DNA of 62,792 nucleotides. Origin: an uncultured Lachnospiraceae bacterium (GTDB lineage: Bacteria; Bacillota; Clostridia; Lachnospirales; Lachnospiraceae). The DNA is taken from the NCBI GenBank assembly GCA_910576975.1, contig CAJTJY010000022.1, positions 273-63,064 on the forward strand. The letters are read 5' to 3'. Position numbers and translations under genes: made by a program. This document shows positions 28,098-37,312 of the stretch, in pieces. The notes beneath the pieces were generated by a model. That model had not been told where the DNA came from. It worked only from the letters and a program-made list of their open reading frames with translations, and ran no database searches. Position 1 is the stretch's first letter. Each line of letters opens with the position of its first letter.

Positions 28098-28280
28098 GTA
28101 GGAAAAATTTATATATGTCAAAATATGAGGAGGAGATATAGATTATGAAAAATAAGATATTGAAATAGATCTCAACAATTAGCACATAACTGTAATTGAT
28201 AATGTTTAGCACAAGAACGTATATACAATGTTGATACAATAAATACGAATCATTTGATGAAAAAATGGGAGGGCTTTATG

Positions 28281-31200
28281 ATGCAAAAAAAGAAAATATG
28301 GATAAAGTTGCTGTCTGTGATTCTTGCCGTGATAGTTTTTTTGACGACTCAGGAAATTCCAGTATTTGCAGATATTGACTTATCTAATGTAACTGTAGTT
28401 GAAAGTATTACAATGAATCGAAATGGACAAGCCAATATTGAAGTGAATTTACCGAGCGAGGTTCCAATTGACAGTGTGACGATCAGTTATGCTTTTAAAG
28501 ATGGTGCCGCTACAGACGTAGTGGATCTTGATGCTTATACGGGATATTTGACAGCTCAAAAAGCAGGAACGACGATCATAGTTACTACCATCAAAGCAGT
28601 GACTGATAAACCGATTCAAAAGACAATGGAAACCTTGGTAAAGGTGTTAGAGCCAGCAGATATTTTAGATCAGGCGGAAAAAGTTGATGTGACAGAGAGC
28701 ATGGAATTAAAAATTGGCTATCTGGATCAGATACAAATTACTTATCCAGAAGGCCTTTTTGATACAGATGTGACAATCAGTTATGCAATCAAAGAAGGCG
28801 CAGCAGAAGATGTGGCAGAAGTAGATCAAAACGGATTGGTAAAAGCATTGAATGCAGGGACTACTACAATTGTCACCACTATGGTTTTACAAACGGATGA
28901 TACAGTGAGCAAGACAGGAGAAACCATAATAAATGTCATTAATCAGGCGGAGATTTTAGATCAGTTAGAAAAATTAGACGTGCCAGAAAAATTAATAATG
29001 CGAAAAGATTGTTCCAAAAAAATAGAAGTTGGGATTCCAGAGAATTTAAGTGAGTCTGATGTAGAAATCAATTTTTCCATAAAAGAAGGGGAAGATGTGA
29101 TACAGGTGGATGATCAGGGAGAGATAACTGCGCAAAATTCAGGAATAGCTACCATTGTCACCACAATGACTTCTGTGATTGATCAATCAGTACAAAAAAC
29201 AGCAGAAACAAAAGTAAAAGTATTTGCGAAACCTCAATATAATTCTGAAATAAATAAAATGGAATGGGAATATGTCTATTTTGGAAGTTATCCGCAAAGT
29301 GAAGTTTCTATGGAAGAATTGACCAATGAAATGAAGGAAGCCGATTACGATCAATCTGGAGACGCCTGGATAAATGGGACGAAATACAGAAGAGTTCTGG
29401 GAGCAGATGGATATCGTTATTTTCGATGGGAGCAGTTAAGATGGAAGGTACTGGATGTAGAAGATCACAATTTAGTACTTTTGGCAGATCAGGGAATATA
29501 CTGTGGTCCCTACTATGAAGATTTTAATACTTATATGGATTTGGGTTGGAAGAATTGTTCCATTCGTGCCTGGATGAATGATACCTTTTACAAGGAAGCT
29601 TTTAGCAGAGATCAAAAAAATATTATTGTAAATAAAGAAATTGCGACGAATCATTATTTGTCAGATGCTTCTGTAAATGAGATCTTTACAAAGGATAACG
29701 TTTATTTACTTTCTTATGATGATTTAAACAGCAACTATGGTCTTAACGAAAATGACTACAGAGTTGTCTCCTGCAGTGCGTATGCATTAACGAGATATGA
29801 CGGCTCTATGGAACATGAATGCCAAGATTGGTGGTTGAGAACGCCATCTAACAGAGTTTCTGCTGATGGGATTAATAGTAATGGAAGCATTAGCGAATAT
29901 TATTTTGACAGCAGTATCGCATATGTTCCGGCTATTACGATCGATGGATTGTCAGATTCCTGGTATTCTGAAAATACTATCAGCAAGCTAGAGGATCAGG
30001 AAATACAAGAGGGAGAAGAGACGAGATTCCGAATTTCCATAGGCGGAGGAGAGCTATCTGATTATACCTATCAGTGGTATTATGCTCCAAGCTTTGAAGA
30101 TGAAGGAATCATGATCTATGGCGCAGAATCATATTTTTATACGATTCCCTCTGTAACAGCATATAATTCAGGATATTATTATTGTGAAGTAAATGACGGC
30201 GGCAAGATTATGAGGACAAATAAAGCAAAGTTGTCGGTATATGCTCCGTTCCAGACGGCCCCTGTCAAAGATCAATATGTGAACTTAGGAAATGACGCAG
30301 TTTTTTCAGTAAAAGCCAGCGGAGGAAGAGTAACAGATTATACATATCAGTGGTATTGGGCTCCAAATTCGCTTGATGAGGCAACTTTAATTGAAGGAGC
30401 AGTATCGTCTGACTATGTCATTCCGGCAAGAGAGATAACAATAGGCTTAAATGGTTATTTCTTCTACTGCGTGGTCAGCAATGGAGAGCAAACGATCACT
30501 ACAAATAAGGCAAAGCTTACCGTGTCTGAAAGTCCAGCATCTTTGCAAATAAGCATGCCAAGCAACAAATCTGTAAAAAAAGGAACCAGCGTAACGTTTC
30601 AAGTAGAAGCCAGCGGGGGAAATTTTGAAAATTATGGTTACCAGTGGTATTATAGCATCTCTGAAAAGGCAAAAGGGGAAAAGATCAAGGGAGCAGTTTC
30701 TAACAGTTATACAATTCCAGCCTCTGATGTCACGAAGGAATTAAATGGAAGGTATTATTACTGCGTAGTAAAGGATGGGAGAGAGGAAAAAGAGAGCGGC
30801 AGAGCGAAGCTTTCCGTATGGTATCCTCCAAGTGTCAGCGGTCCCAAAGACTTGTCTGTGAGCGCTGGAGCCAGCGTAACATTTAAGGTGACAAAGAATG
30901 GAGGTAACCCGTCAAAATGCACCTATCAGTGGTATTATGCGACATCTTCAAAGGGAAGTGGCTATAAAATTTCTGGCGCAGTATCTTCTTCTTATACGAT
31001 TCCAGGTTCTGGAGTAAAGAAAAATATTGATGGCAGATATTATTATTGCGTGGTGAGCAATGGAAAATATTCTGTCACCAGCACAAGAGCGAAGCTTAAA
31101 ATTAAAATTCAAACCGTAAAAAATTTGTCTGTAAAATTGAATGCATCCAATGCAGTGAAAGTTACTTGGAAAAAGATAGACGGAGTAGATGGATATTATG

Positions 31201-31661
31201 TATACCGTTCCAATTCCAGATATGTAAATTATAAAAAGATCGCAACCGTAAAAGCGGCATCGTATCTTGATAAGAATTTAAAAGGTGGCAGAGTTTATTA
31301 TTATAAAGTGGCAGCTTATAAAGGAAAGTCAATAGGCGTCCAGTCTGCGGCGAGATCAAAAAAAATTGGCGGAAAAGTGTCTACGCCAAAAATGAAATTT
31401 ACAAGAAATGTATCAAAAAGGATGTTCACCATTTCATGGAATAAGATAAAAAACGCAACAAGAATGGAAATTTGGAGAAAAGTTGATAACAATGGAGAAT
31501 ATGAAAAATGGAAGACTGTTAATGCGAAAAGAACCAGCGTAACTTATTCTTATAAAAACTTTGCGCCAGGGCATAATTATTACTTCAAGATTCGCGCTTA
31601 TTATATAAATGATGTGCCGGTATATAGTTTTTATTCCAAGGGTTTTGGAATGATATTATAA
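28281..31661 (+). CDS. Secreted multidomain protein: BIG2-like, DUF6273, Ig-like and FnIII repeats
   Basis: The 1126-residue protein starts MQKKKIWIKLLSVILAVIVF with a cleavable signal peptide ending near VFADID. GGGAGGG lies 7 bases upstream, favouring this ATG over in-frame ones at 28254 and 28278. Three ~95-residue BIG2-like repeats (to about 315) are followed by a DUF6273 domain (about 320-560: WEYVYFGSYPQSE, LRWKVLD, WWLRTPS). Then come four Ig-like domains with a YTYQWYYA...YYYCVV pattern and two FnIII-like domains. No LPXTG motif or membrane tail is present. It is 15 bp upstream of the first kinase and may be a surface ligand or substrate of the system. Confidence 0.85.
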   Translation: MQKKKIWIKLLSVILAVIVFLTTQEIPVFADIDLSNVTVVESITMNRNGQANIEVNLPSEVPIDSVTISYAFKDGAATDVVDLDAYTGYLTAQKAGTTIIVTTIKAVTDKPIQKTMETLVKVLEPADILDQAEKVDVTESMELKIGYLDQIQITYPEGLFDTDVTISYAIKEGAAEDVAEVDQNGLVKALNAGTTTIVTTMVLQTDDTVSKTGETIINVINQAEILDQLEKLDVPEKLIMRKDCSKKIEVGIPENLSESDVEINFSIKEGEDVIQVDDQGEITAQNSGIATIVTTMTSVIDQSVQKTAETKVKVFAKPQYNSEINKMEWEYVYFGSYPQSEVSMEELTNEMKEADYDQSGDAWINGTKYRRVLGADGYRYFRWEQLRWKVLDVEDHNLVLLADQGIYCGPYYEDFNTYMDLGWKNCSIRAWMNDTFYKEAFSRDQKNIIVNKEIATNHYLSDASVNEIFTKDNVYLLSYDDLNSNYGLNENDYRVVSCSAYALTRYDGSMEHECQDWWLRTPSNRVSADGINSNGSISEYYFDSSIAYVPAITIDGLSDSWYSENTISKLEDQEIQEGEETRFRISIGGGELSDYTYQWYYAPSFEDEGIMIYGAESYFYTIPSVTAYNSGYYYCEVNDGGKIMRTNKAKLSVYAPFQTAPVKDQYVNLGNDAVFSVKASGGRVTDYTYQWYWAPNSLDEATLIEGAVSSDYVIPAREITIGLNGYFFYCVVSNGEQTITTNKAKLTVSESPASLQISMPSNKSVKKGTSVTFQVEASGGNFENYGYQWYYSISEKAKGEKIKGAVSNSYTIPASDVTKELNGRYYYCVVKDGREEKESGRAKLSVWYPPSVSGPKDLSVSAGASVTFKVTKNGGNPSKCTYQWYYATSSKGSGYKISGAVSSSYTIPGSGVKKNIDGRYYYCVVSNGKYSVTSTRAKLKIKIQTVKNLSVKLNASNAVKVTWKKIDGVDGYYVYRSNSRYVNYKKIATVKAASYLDKNLKGGRVYYYKVAAYKGKSIGVQSAARSKKIGGKVSTPKMKFTRNVSKRMFTISWNKIKNATRMEIWRKVDNNGEYEKWKTVNAKRTSVTYSYKNFAPGHNYYFKIRAYYINDVPVYSFYSKGFGMIL

Positions 31662-31676
31662 CAGAAAGAGGAGAAT

Positions 31677-33668
31677 ATGGAGCATCAGTTATGTTTAGGA
31701 TGTTTTAAGATAAAAGGCAGTTATCAAGTATGCCCTTATTGTGGATATCAAGAGACGTCAGAGGCCTTGCAGGCATACCAGCTGATTCCAGGAACTGTAT
31801 TGCGAAACAGATATATCATTGGAAGAAGTATAGGGTTTGGTGGATTTGGAATTACCTATAAGGCCTTTGATACAGTTTTAAGCGTCGTAGTCGCAGTAAA
31901 AGAATTTTATCCAGCGGGACTTGTAAACCGGGGAGAAGGAGAAGTCAAGGTCGGCATTTTTTCTGGGGATAAAGAACAAGAATTTAAGAGGCAGTTGGAG
32001 CGTTTTTTAGAAGAAGCTAGAAATATGGCAATTTTCTCAAAAGAAAAAGATATTATCAATGTCTTTGATTATTTTGAGGAGAATCAAACTGCATATATCA
32101 TCATGGAATATGTGGATGCTCCCCTGCTAAAGACATGTTTAAAAGAAAGAGGAAGATTTTCAACGAAGGATGCCGTCAAGTATATTTTGGCAATTTTGGA
32201 TGCGCTTTCAAAGATCCACTCTCATGGGATCATACATAAGGATATCAGTCCAGATAATATTTTTTTAACAGGGGAAGACAGCATAAAGATTTTCGATTTT
32301 GGAGCTGCGAAGTTTCAAGGAACAGAGACAGAACGTACAGAAGATGTGGTTGTGAAAGCAGGATATAGTCCGCCGGAGCAGTATCGTTCTAAAAATGAAC
32401 AAGGCGCATTTATGGATATCTATGCAGTGGGAGCTATATTTTATGAGATGGTGACAGGTGAAAAACCGATGGAAGCGCCCGATCGTTCCATGGAAGATGA
32501 ATTAAAGATGCCCTCAGAATATGGCATTGAACTAGAGCAGCAGACAGAGAGAGTGATCTTAAAGGCTCTTGCATTGGAGCCACAGATGCGGTTTCAGACG
32601 GCAGAAAAGTTTAAGGATGCCATTGTTTATCAGAAAAAAGTGGAGCTTCCAGAACAAGAACAGAAAAGGCATCGCAGAAAGAAGCAAGTTCTTGCTATTG
32701 GATTACCGCTAGTAACAATGATCATGGGAGGAATGCTTCTGCTTAGCCAGACTTTATTTTCTGGCAGGGATAAGATTGATGTAAATAGCATTGGCAAACA
32801 GGAGATCACCGTATGGCTTGCAGAGGATCAAGACAGAGGTGAAGAGATCTCAAATGCCTTATTGGAAAGTGTCAAGAAAGAATGTCCTCAATTGAAAGTA
32901 AATATAGAAGTGTATCAGAGGGATGATTATAGCAACGCTTTAACAAAAGCTAAAAAGAATGGCAATATGCCAGATGTTTTTTGCACAAAATCGCTGGATC
33001 CGTCTGAAGATTGCGCTAAATTGACAAAATTAATCAATTCCATGAGTAGTTCCTCTTATCTCTTTTTTGATAATTTGGATCAAAAAGAAGTATATCAAAT
33101 TCCTACTTCTATGCAGGTGGGAGTTGTTTATATCAATCAGGAAAAGCAAAAACAAATGCCAGAACAAGTTGACATAGACAAAATGCCAGAGCAGGGAAAA
33201 GCTCTTGGATATGCAGATCAAAAAAATATTTACCAAAAATTTAAAAATAAAAATAAGGCTGTCTCCTGGATTGCCGGTGATCTCTCTGATCTTGACGATG
33301 TAAAGGATGTGACAGTAAACATGCTTCCTCCAACTGATTTTTCTGTCTATCCAGTGTTAAAGGATGGAAAAATAATGGCAGTTATGGAAAATTGGTATGG
33401 CATTCAAAAGGGATTAGAGAAACAAAAGGAAGATGCCGCTATGTTTGTATTATCTTTGCTGCTTAGCGATGTAATTCAAAGTACGGCTTATATGGATAAT
33501 GAGGATGGCATTCCGCTCAATCGCACAGTGCTTGAAAATTATAAGGAAACTAAAATGACCACATACCTGGCATTTTTGAAAGAGTATGACTTGGAAGATG
33601 CTGAAATTTTTGATGAGGATGAAATCTGCAGCGTGTTTCAAAATCAGATCGGAGGAAAAAGTAAATGA
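31677..33668 (+). CDS. Ser/Thr kinase with zinc ribbon and extracellular solute-binding-like domain
   Basis: This 663-residue protein has a zinc ribbon (CLGC...CPYC, residues 6-22). A Hanks-type kinase domain follows (about 45-305) with GFGGFG loop, VAVKE Lys75, HKDISPDN catalytic loop and DFG. One membrane helix is near 335-357. The remaining ~300 residues resemble a periplasmic solute-binding protein: ITVWLAEDQD at the start, IPTSMQVGVVYINQE, NWYGIQKGLEKQKEDAAMFV and GIPLNRTVLENYK. I infer an outside ligand sensor fused to a cytosolic kinase. The stop overlaps the next kinase gene by 4 bp. Confidence 0.88.
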   Translation: MEHQLCLGCFKIKGSYQVCPYCGYQETSEALQAYQLIPGTVLRNRYIIGRSIGFGGFGITYKAFDTVLSVVVAVKEFYPAGLVNRGEGEVKVGIFSGDKEQEFKRQLERFLEEARNMAIFSKEKDIINVFDYFEENQTAYIIMEYVDAPLLKTCLKERGRFSTKDAVKYILAILDALSKIHSHGIIHKDISPDNIFLTGEDSIKIFDFGAAKFQGTETERTEDVVVKAGYSPPEQYRSKNEQGAFMDIYAVGAIFYEMVTGEKPMEAPDRSMEDELKMPSEYGIELEQQTERVILKALALEPQMRFQTAEKFKDAIVYQKKVELPEQEQKRHRRKKQVLAIGLPLVTMIMGGMLLLSQTLFSGRDKIDVNSIGKQEITVWLAEDQDRGEEISNALLESVKKECPQLKVNIEVYQRDDYSNALTKAKKNGNMPDVFCTKSLDPSEDCAKLTKLINSMSSSSYLFFDNLDQKEVYQIPTSMQVGVVYINQEKQKQMPEQVDIDKMPEQGKALGYADQKNIYQKFKNKNKAVSWIAGDLSDLDDVKDVTVNMLPPTDFSVYPVLKDGKIMAVMENWYGIQKGLEKQKEDAAMFVLSLLLSDVIQSTAYMDNEDGIPLNRTVLENYKETKMTTYLAFLKEYDLEDAEIFDEDEICSVFQNQIGGKSK

Positions 33669-35917
33669 TAAGATGCATGGGCTGTATGGAGGAAATTTCA
33701 GAAGAAGAAAAAATATGCAGACATTGCGGCTATCAGAAAGGGACCGACATAAAGGAAGCATATTATCTTTTGCCTGGGAAAATGATTGGCGACAAATACA
33801 TGGTAGGCAGAGTGTTAGGATACGGAGGATTTGGAGTAACCTATATTGGATGGGATACTACTTTACATAGGAAAGTAGCGATTAAGGAATATCTTCCCAG
33901 TGACTTTGCCACAAGAAGCTATGGGACAAAGATGCTTACAGTATTTTCTGGGGAAGCTACGGTACAATTTGAGGCAGGCTTAAAAAGTTTTATCTCAGAA
34001 GCAAAACGATTGGCAAAGTTTAATAGCGTTCCAGAGATTGTAGATATTTATGACTGTTTTATGGAAAATGGAACCGGATATATCATCATGGAATTTTTGG
34101 AAGGGATGACGGTTAAGGAATTGCTGGCAAAGCAGCAGAAGATCTCGGTTGAGAAAGCTTGCTCCATTATAAAGCCCGTGCTAAGGGGGCTTGGACAAGT
34201 TCATAAGGAAGGGATTATACATAGGGATATTGCTCCAGATAATATTTTTATTACAAAAAATAAAGAGATTAAGATCTTGGATTTTGGAGCTGCCAGATAT
34301 GCAACCGCAGTGCAATCGAGGAGCCTTTCGGTAATTCTAAAGCCGGGATATGCGCCGGAAGAGCAATACCGAAGCAGAGGAGAACAAGGTTCCTGGACGG
34401 ATGTCTATGCTATTGGAGCAACGTTTTACAGGATGATTACAGGAGTGCGTCCCGAGGAGTCTATTGAACGTATGGTGGAAGATCAGCTTCAGCCGCCTTC
34501 TCGACTTGGAATAGAGATCGATCCCAATGTTGAAAATGCCCTTATGAACAGCCTTAACGTTAAAAAGGAATATCGAACCCAGGATGCAGAGAGCTTTTAT
34601 CAAGCATTGGCAAGTCAAGAGAAAGTAGAACGTATCATAGAAGTGAAAGCAAAAAAGGAAGATTTAAAGCTGCCTGGCTGGATCAAATGGACAGCAGGGG
34701 CGGCAGGGGCGTTAGTATGCATTTGCGTAGCGCTTTTTATCACGGGGAATTTAAGTTTTACTTCCAAACAAATTGATAGTAAGACAGGTGTGGAAGCTTT
34801 AAAAGAGGGGGAATGTTATGTGCCTGATGTATCAGGCATGAGTTATGATGAGGCAGAAAAAATTTTAAAAGAAAAAGATTTGACTGTGGTGATCAATGGC
34901 ATGAACTATAGTGAAAGCATCGAGAAAAATAAGATTTTGAGTCAAGAACCCAATAGCGGTGAAAAATTGAACGCAAAGGGAACCGTGTATGTCATAATGA
35001 GCGGCGGCAATCAGGAAGTGATGATGCCAGATCTTGTAGGAATGGATTATGAAGAGGCAAAAAGGCAGATTAAGGCTCAGAATTTAATTCTAAAAAGAGA
35101 CGGGGTAAAAGAAGAGTACAGTGATTTTATAGAAAAAGGAAGAGTTATTTCACAAAATATTGATGCTGAGAAACGGATTGAGGTTGAGACTGAGATCGAA
35201 CTTATCGTTTCTAAAGGAAGCCTTTCCACAGAAACGAAAGTTTTGACGGTGCCTGATCTGAGAGGTTTGACCAAAGAGAAAGCTTTGAAAGTTCTTGAAA
35301 ATCTTAAAAAAGAGACAGGATTTACTTATTCAATTGGAAAAGTAAAGAATCAGCATAGCGTAGAAGTCAAAAAGGGAAAAATTATTAGCCAAGGGTTAGA
35401 TCCAGGAACAGAGGTAAGGACAGATAAGCCAATCACTCTTGTAATCAGCAAAGGACCGAAGAAAGTCGAGGTTCCCAATCTTGTATATCGGACCAAGGAA
35501 GAGGCTGTAAAACTGTTAGAGTATTTTGGCTTTAAAGTACAGATTGAGGAAGAATATAGTTCAAAAGTTTCAAAAGGACTTGTGATAAGCCAAAGCCAGG
35601 AAGCAGGTACAGAAGAAAAGGAAGGAACAACGATAACGATTGTGGTAAGTCTTGGGGAATCAACAGAGAAAGATACAGATAGTTCTGGTTCAAGCAATTC
35701 TAATTCCCAAGACCGGGATAGTGGAAATCATGATGTTCCAGAAGAACCGCAGGTGCCACAGATACCGCAGGAACCACAGATACCCGAGGAACCGCAGGCG
35801 CCACAGATACCCGAGGAACCGCAACAGCCGACAAGTCAGGAGGACAGCGGAATCATTGAAGATATGGATGATGGGATCATTGAAGATACAGATGACGGGA
35901 TCATTGAAGATATTTAA
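33665..35917 (+). CDS. PASTA-repeat Ser/Thr kinase with zinc ribbon
   Basis: The 750-residue kinase has a zinc ribbon (CMGC...CRHC, 4-21), then a kinase domain with GYGGFG, VAIKE Lys74, HRDIAPDN and DFG. A membrane helix lies at about 338-361. Four PASTA repeats (about 384-665) begin VPDVSGM, MPDLVGM, VPDLRGL and VPNLVYR. The tail is rich in PEEPQ-type repeats and ends with three acidic GIIED repeats. PASTA domains of PknB/PrkC kinases bind peptidoglycan fragments, so cell-wall sensing is likely. The added zinc ribbon and acidic tail are unusual for PrkC; it is not next to the common prkC-prpC locus. Confidence 0.92.
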   Translation: MIRCMGCMEEISEEEKICRHCGYQKGTDIKEAYYLLPGKMIGDKYMVGRVLGYGGFGVTYIGWDTTLHRKVAIKEYLPSDFATRSYGTKMLTVFSGEATVQFEAGLKSFISEAKRLAKFNSVPEIVDIYDCFMENGTGYIIMEFLEGMTVKELLAKQQKISVEKACSIIKPVLRGLGQVHKEGIIHRDIAPDNIFITKNKEIKILDFGAARYATAVQSRSLSVILKPGYAPEEQYRSRGEQGSWTDVYAIGATFYRMITGVRPEESIERMVEDQLQPPSRLGIEIDPNVENALMNSLNVKKEYRTQDAESFYQALASQEKVERIIEVKAKKEDLKLPGWIKWTAGAAGALVCICVALFITGNLSFTSKQIDSKTGVEALKEGECYVPDVSGMSYDEAEKILKEKDLTVVINGMNYSESIEKNKILSQEPNSGEKLNAKGTVYVIMSGGNQEVMMPDLVGMDYEEAKRQIKAQNLILKRDGVKEEYSDFIEKGRVISQNIDAEKRIEVETEIELIVSKGSLSTETKVLTVPDLRGLTKEKALKVLENLKKETGFTYSIGKVKNQHSVEVKKGKIISQGLDPGTEVRTDKPITLVISKGPKKVEVPNLVYRTKEEAVKLLEYFGFKVQIEEEYSSKVSKGLVISQSQEAGTEEKEGTTITIVVSLGESTEKDTDSSGSSNSNSQDRDSGNHDVPEEPQVPQIPQEPQIPEEPQAPQIPEEPQQPTSQEDSGIIEDMDDGIIEDTDDGIIEDI

Positions 35918-35968
35918 AGATCATGATCATAATATGATCTAAGAGGAAAGTTGGAAATGGAGGAAAGC

Positions 35969-36697
35969 ATGTTATCATATAAGGTTTTATCTGAACCTGG
36001 GGAGCGAGAATATAATGAAGATTATGTGGGAGTAGCGGAAAGAGGAGATCTTTTTTGTTTTGTACTTGCCGATGGTCTTGGAGGTCACGGAGGCGGAGAT
36101 GAGGCGTCAAGGCTTGTGGCGGAATATATCTTGAATGACTTCGAAAAAAATGGCGAGTCCTCAGAAGATTATTTAAAGAGCGCTTTTGAGAAGAGCCAAG
36201 AACTTCTCCTTAAGGAACAAGAAAGGCAAAAGAGAGTTTATGAAATGAAGACAACCCTGGTGGTACTCATCATAGATGATTATTTTATGCGATGGGGTCA
36301 TATTGGGGATTCCAGGCTATATTATTTTAAAAATAAAAAGTTGAAAGAGAGAACGTTAGATCACAGCGTGCCTCAAATGCTTGTGGCTGCAGGAGAGATA
36401 AGAGAAGATCAGATTAGAGGACATTCAGACAGAAACCGCTTATTGCGGGCAATGGGGTCAGAATGGGATATGCCTCGTTATCAATTAGCTAAGCCGATTG
36501 AGAGAAGCGGCAATGAGGCGTTTTTACTGTGTTCGGATGGTTTTTGGGAATGGATTGAAGAAAAACAGATGCAGTCTTTGCTAAAAAAAGCAAGTTCTTC
36601 AGAGAATTGGATCAAACAGATGAAAGAGACTGTGCAAAAGAATGGGATGGGTAAAGGAATGGATAATTATTCTGCCATTGCTGTTATTTTGAAATAA
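35969..36697 (+). CDS. PP2C-family Ser/Thr phosphatase
   Basis: The 242-residue metal-dependent phosphatase keeps the motifs REYNEDYVG, LADGLGGHGGGDEAS, GHIGDSRLYY, LLCSDGFWE and DNYSAIAV. It presumably removes phosphates placed by the neighbouring kinases. In-frame TTG (35951) and ATG (35957) starts exist, but GGAGG five bases before the ATG at 35969 favours MLSYKVLSEPGERE. It is the third signalling gene, 51 bp after the PASTA kinase. Confidence 0.92.
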   Translation: MLSYKVLSEPGEREYNEDYVGVAERGDLFCFVLADGLGGHGGGDEASRLVAEYILNDFEKNGESSEDYLKSAFEKSQELLLKEQERQKRVYEMKTTLVVLIIDDYFMRWGHIGDSRLYYFKNKKLKERTLDHSVPQMLVAAGEIREDQIRGHSDRNRLLRAMGSEWDMPRYQLAKPIERSGNEAFLLCSDGFWEWIEEKQMQSLLKKASSSENWIKQMKETVQKNGMGKGMDNYSAIAVILK

Positions 36698-36712
36698 GGA
36701 GGAAAATCAGTC

Positions 36713-37312
36713 ATGGCGGTCGTACAATGTGAAAAAGCCCACTACTATGATAATCAAGAATATCAGCAATGTCCTCATTGCGCCGAATTAAGAGAACAAG
36801 GAAATAAAGAACAAGATTCCCTTACAGTAGCAATGGTTCAGGAATCCCGCCAGATTGAAAGTTATGCGGCGGAATATTTGAATAAAGTTTCCCAGAAAGC
36901 TGCCTCATCTGCATCTATAGATCAGGATTCAGATAAAACGATCAGCATATTTGAAGCACAAGGCATTTCTAAATGTATCGCGGGTTGGTTAGTTTGCGTA
37001 CAGGGAGAAGAATATGGTCAATTTTTTCCACTGTATGCCGGATTCAACCGTATAGGGAGATCTCATAGCAATGATATTGTGTTAAAGGATTCTAAAGTGT
37101 CCAGAGAAGAGCATTGTTCTGTAGTTTATGAGGAAAAAAAGAATTTATTCTATCTGTTTCCAAAGGGTGGCAATCTTGCTTATCTTGGAGGTCAGACTGT
37201 GAAACAGGCACAAGAGTTAACACATGGACAGATTATCACGGTAGGAGAAGCAAAGCTGGAATTTGTGGCATATTGCACGGGGGAAAAGAAATGGGTAAAA
37301 AAAGAAAAATAA
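36713..37312 (+). CDS. FHA-domain protein with N-terminal Cys motif
   Basis: The 199-residue protein begins with a small putative metal site (CEKAHYYDNQEYQQCPHC, residues 6-23). A polar linker follows, then GWLVCVQGEEYGQFF leading into an FHA domain (about 100-190) with RIGRSHSNDIVL and SREEHC, the usual phosphothreonine-binding pattern. It has no membrane segment. A paralogue with the same architecture is at 41167. The linker contains DKTISIF, and the paralogue has a comparable QKTVSFY; this is a possible kinase target, by inference. It overlaps the vWA gene by 22 bp. Confidence 0.85.
   Translation: MAVVQCEKAHYYDNQEYQQCPHCAELREQGNKEQDSLTVAMVQESRQIESYAAEYLNKVSQKAASSASIDQDSDKTISIFEAQGISKCIAGWLVCVQGEEYGQFFPLYAGFNRIGRSHSNDIVLKDSKVSREEHCSVVYEEKKNLFYLFPKGGNLAYLGGQTVKQAQELTHGQIITVGEAKLEFVAYCTGEKKWVKKEK

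Noticed and set aside
26743..28250. Invertible promoter controlled by the small recombinase.
   Set aside because: The inverted repeats found are short hairpins or terminators; no pair bounding a promoter in a convincing invertase arrangement was seen.
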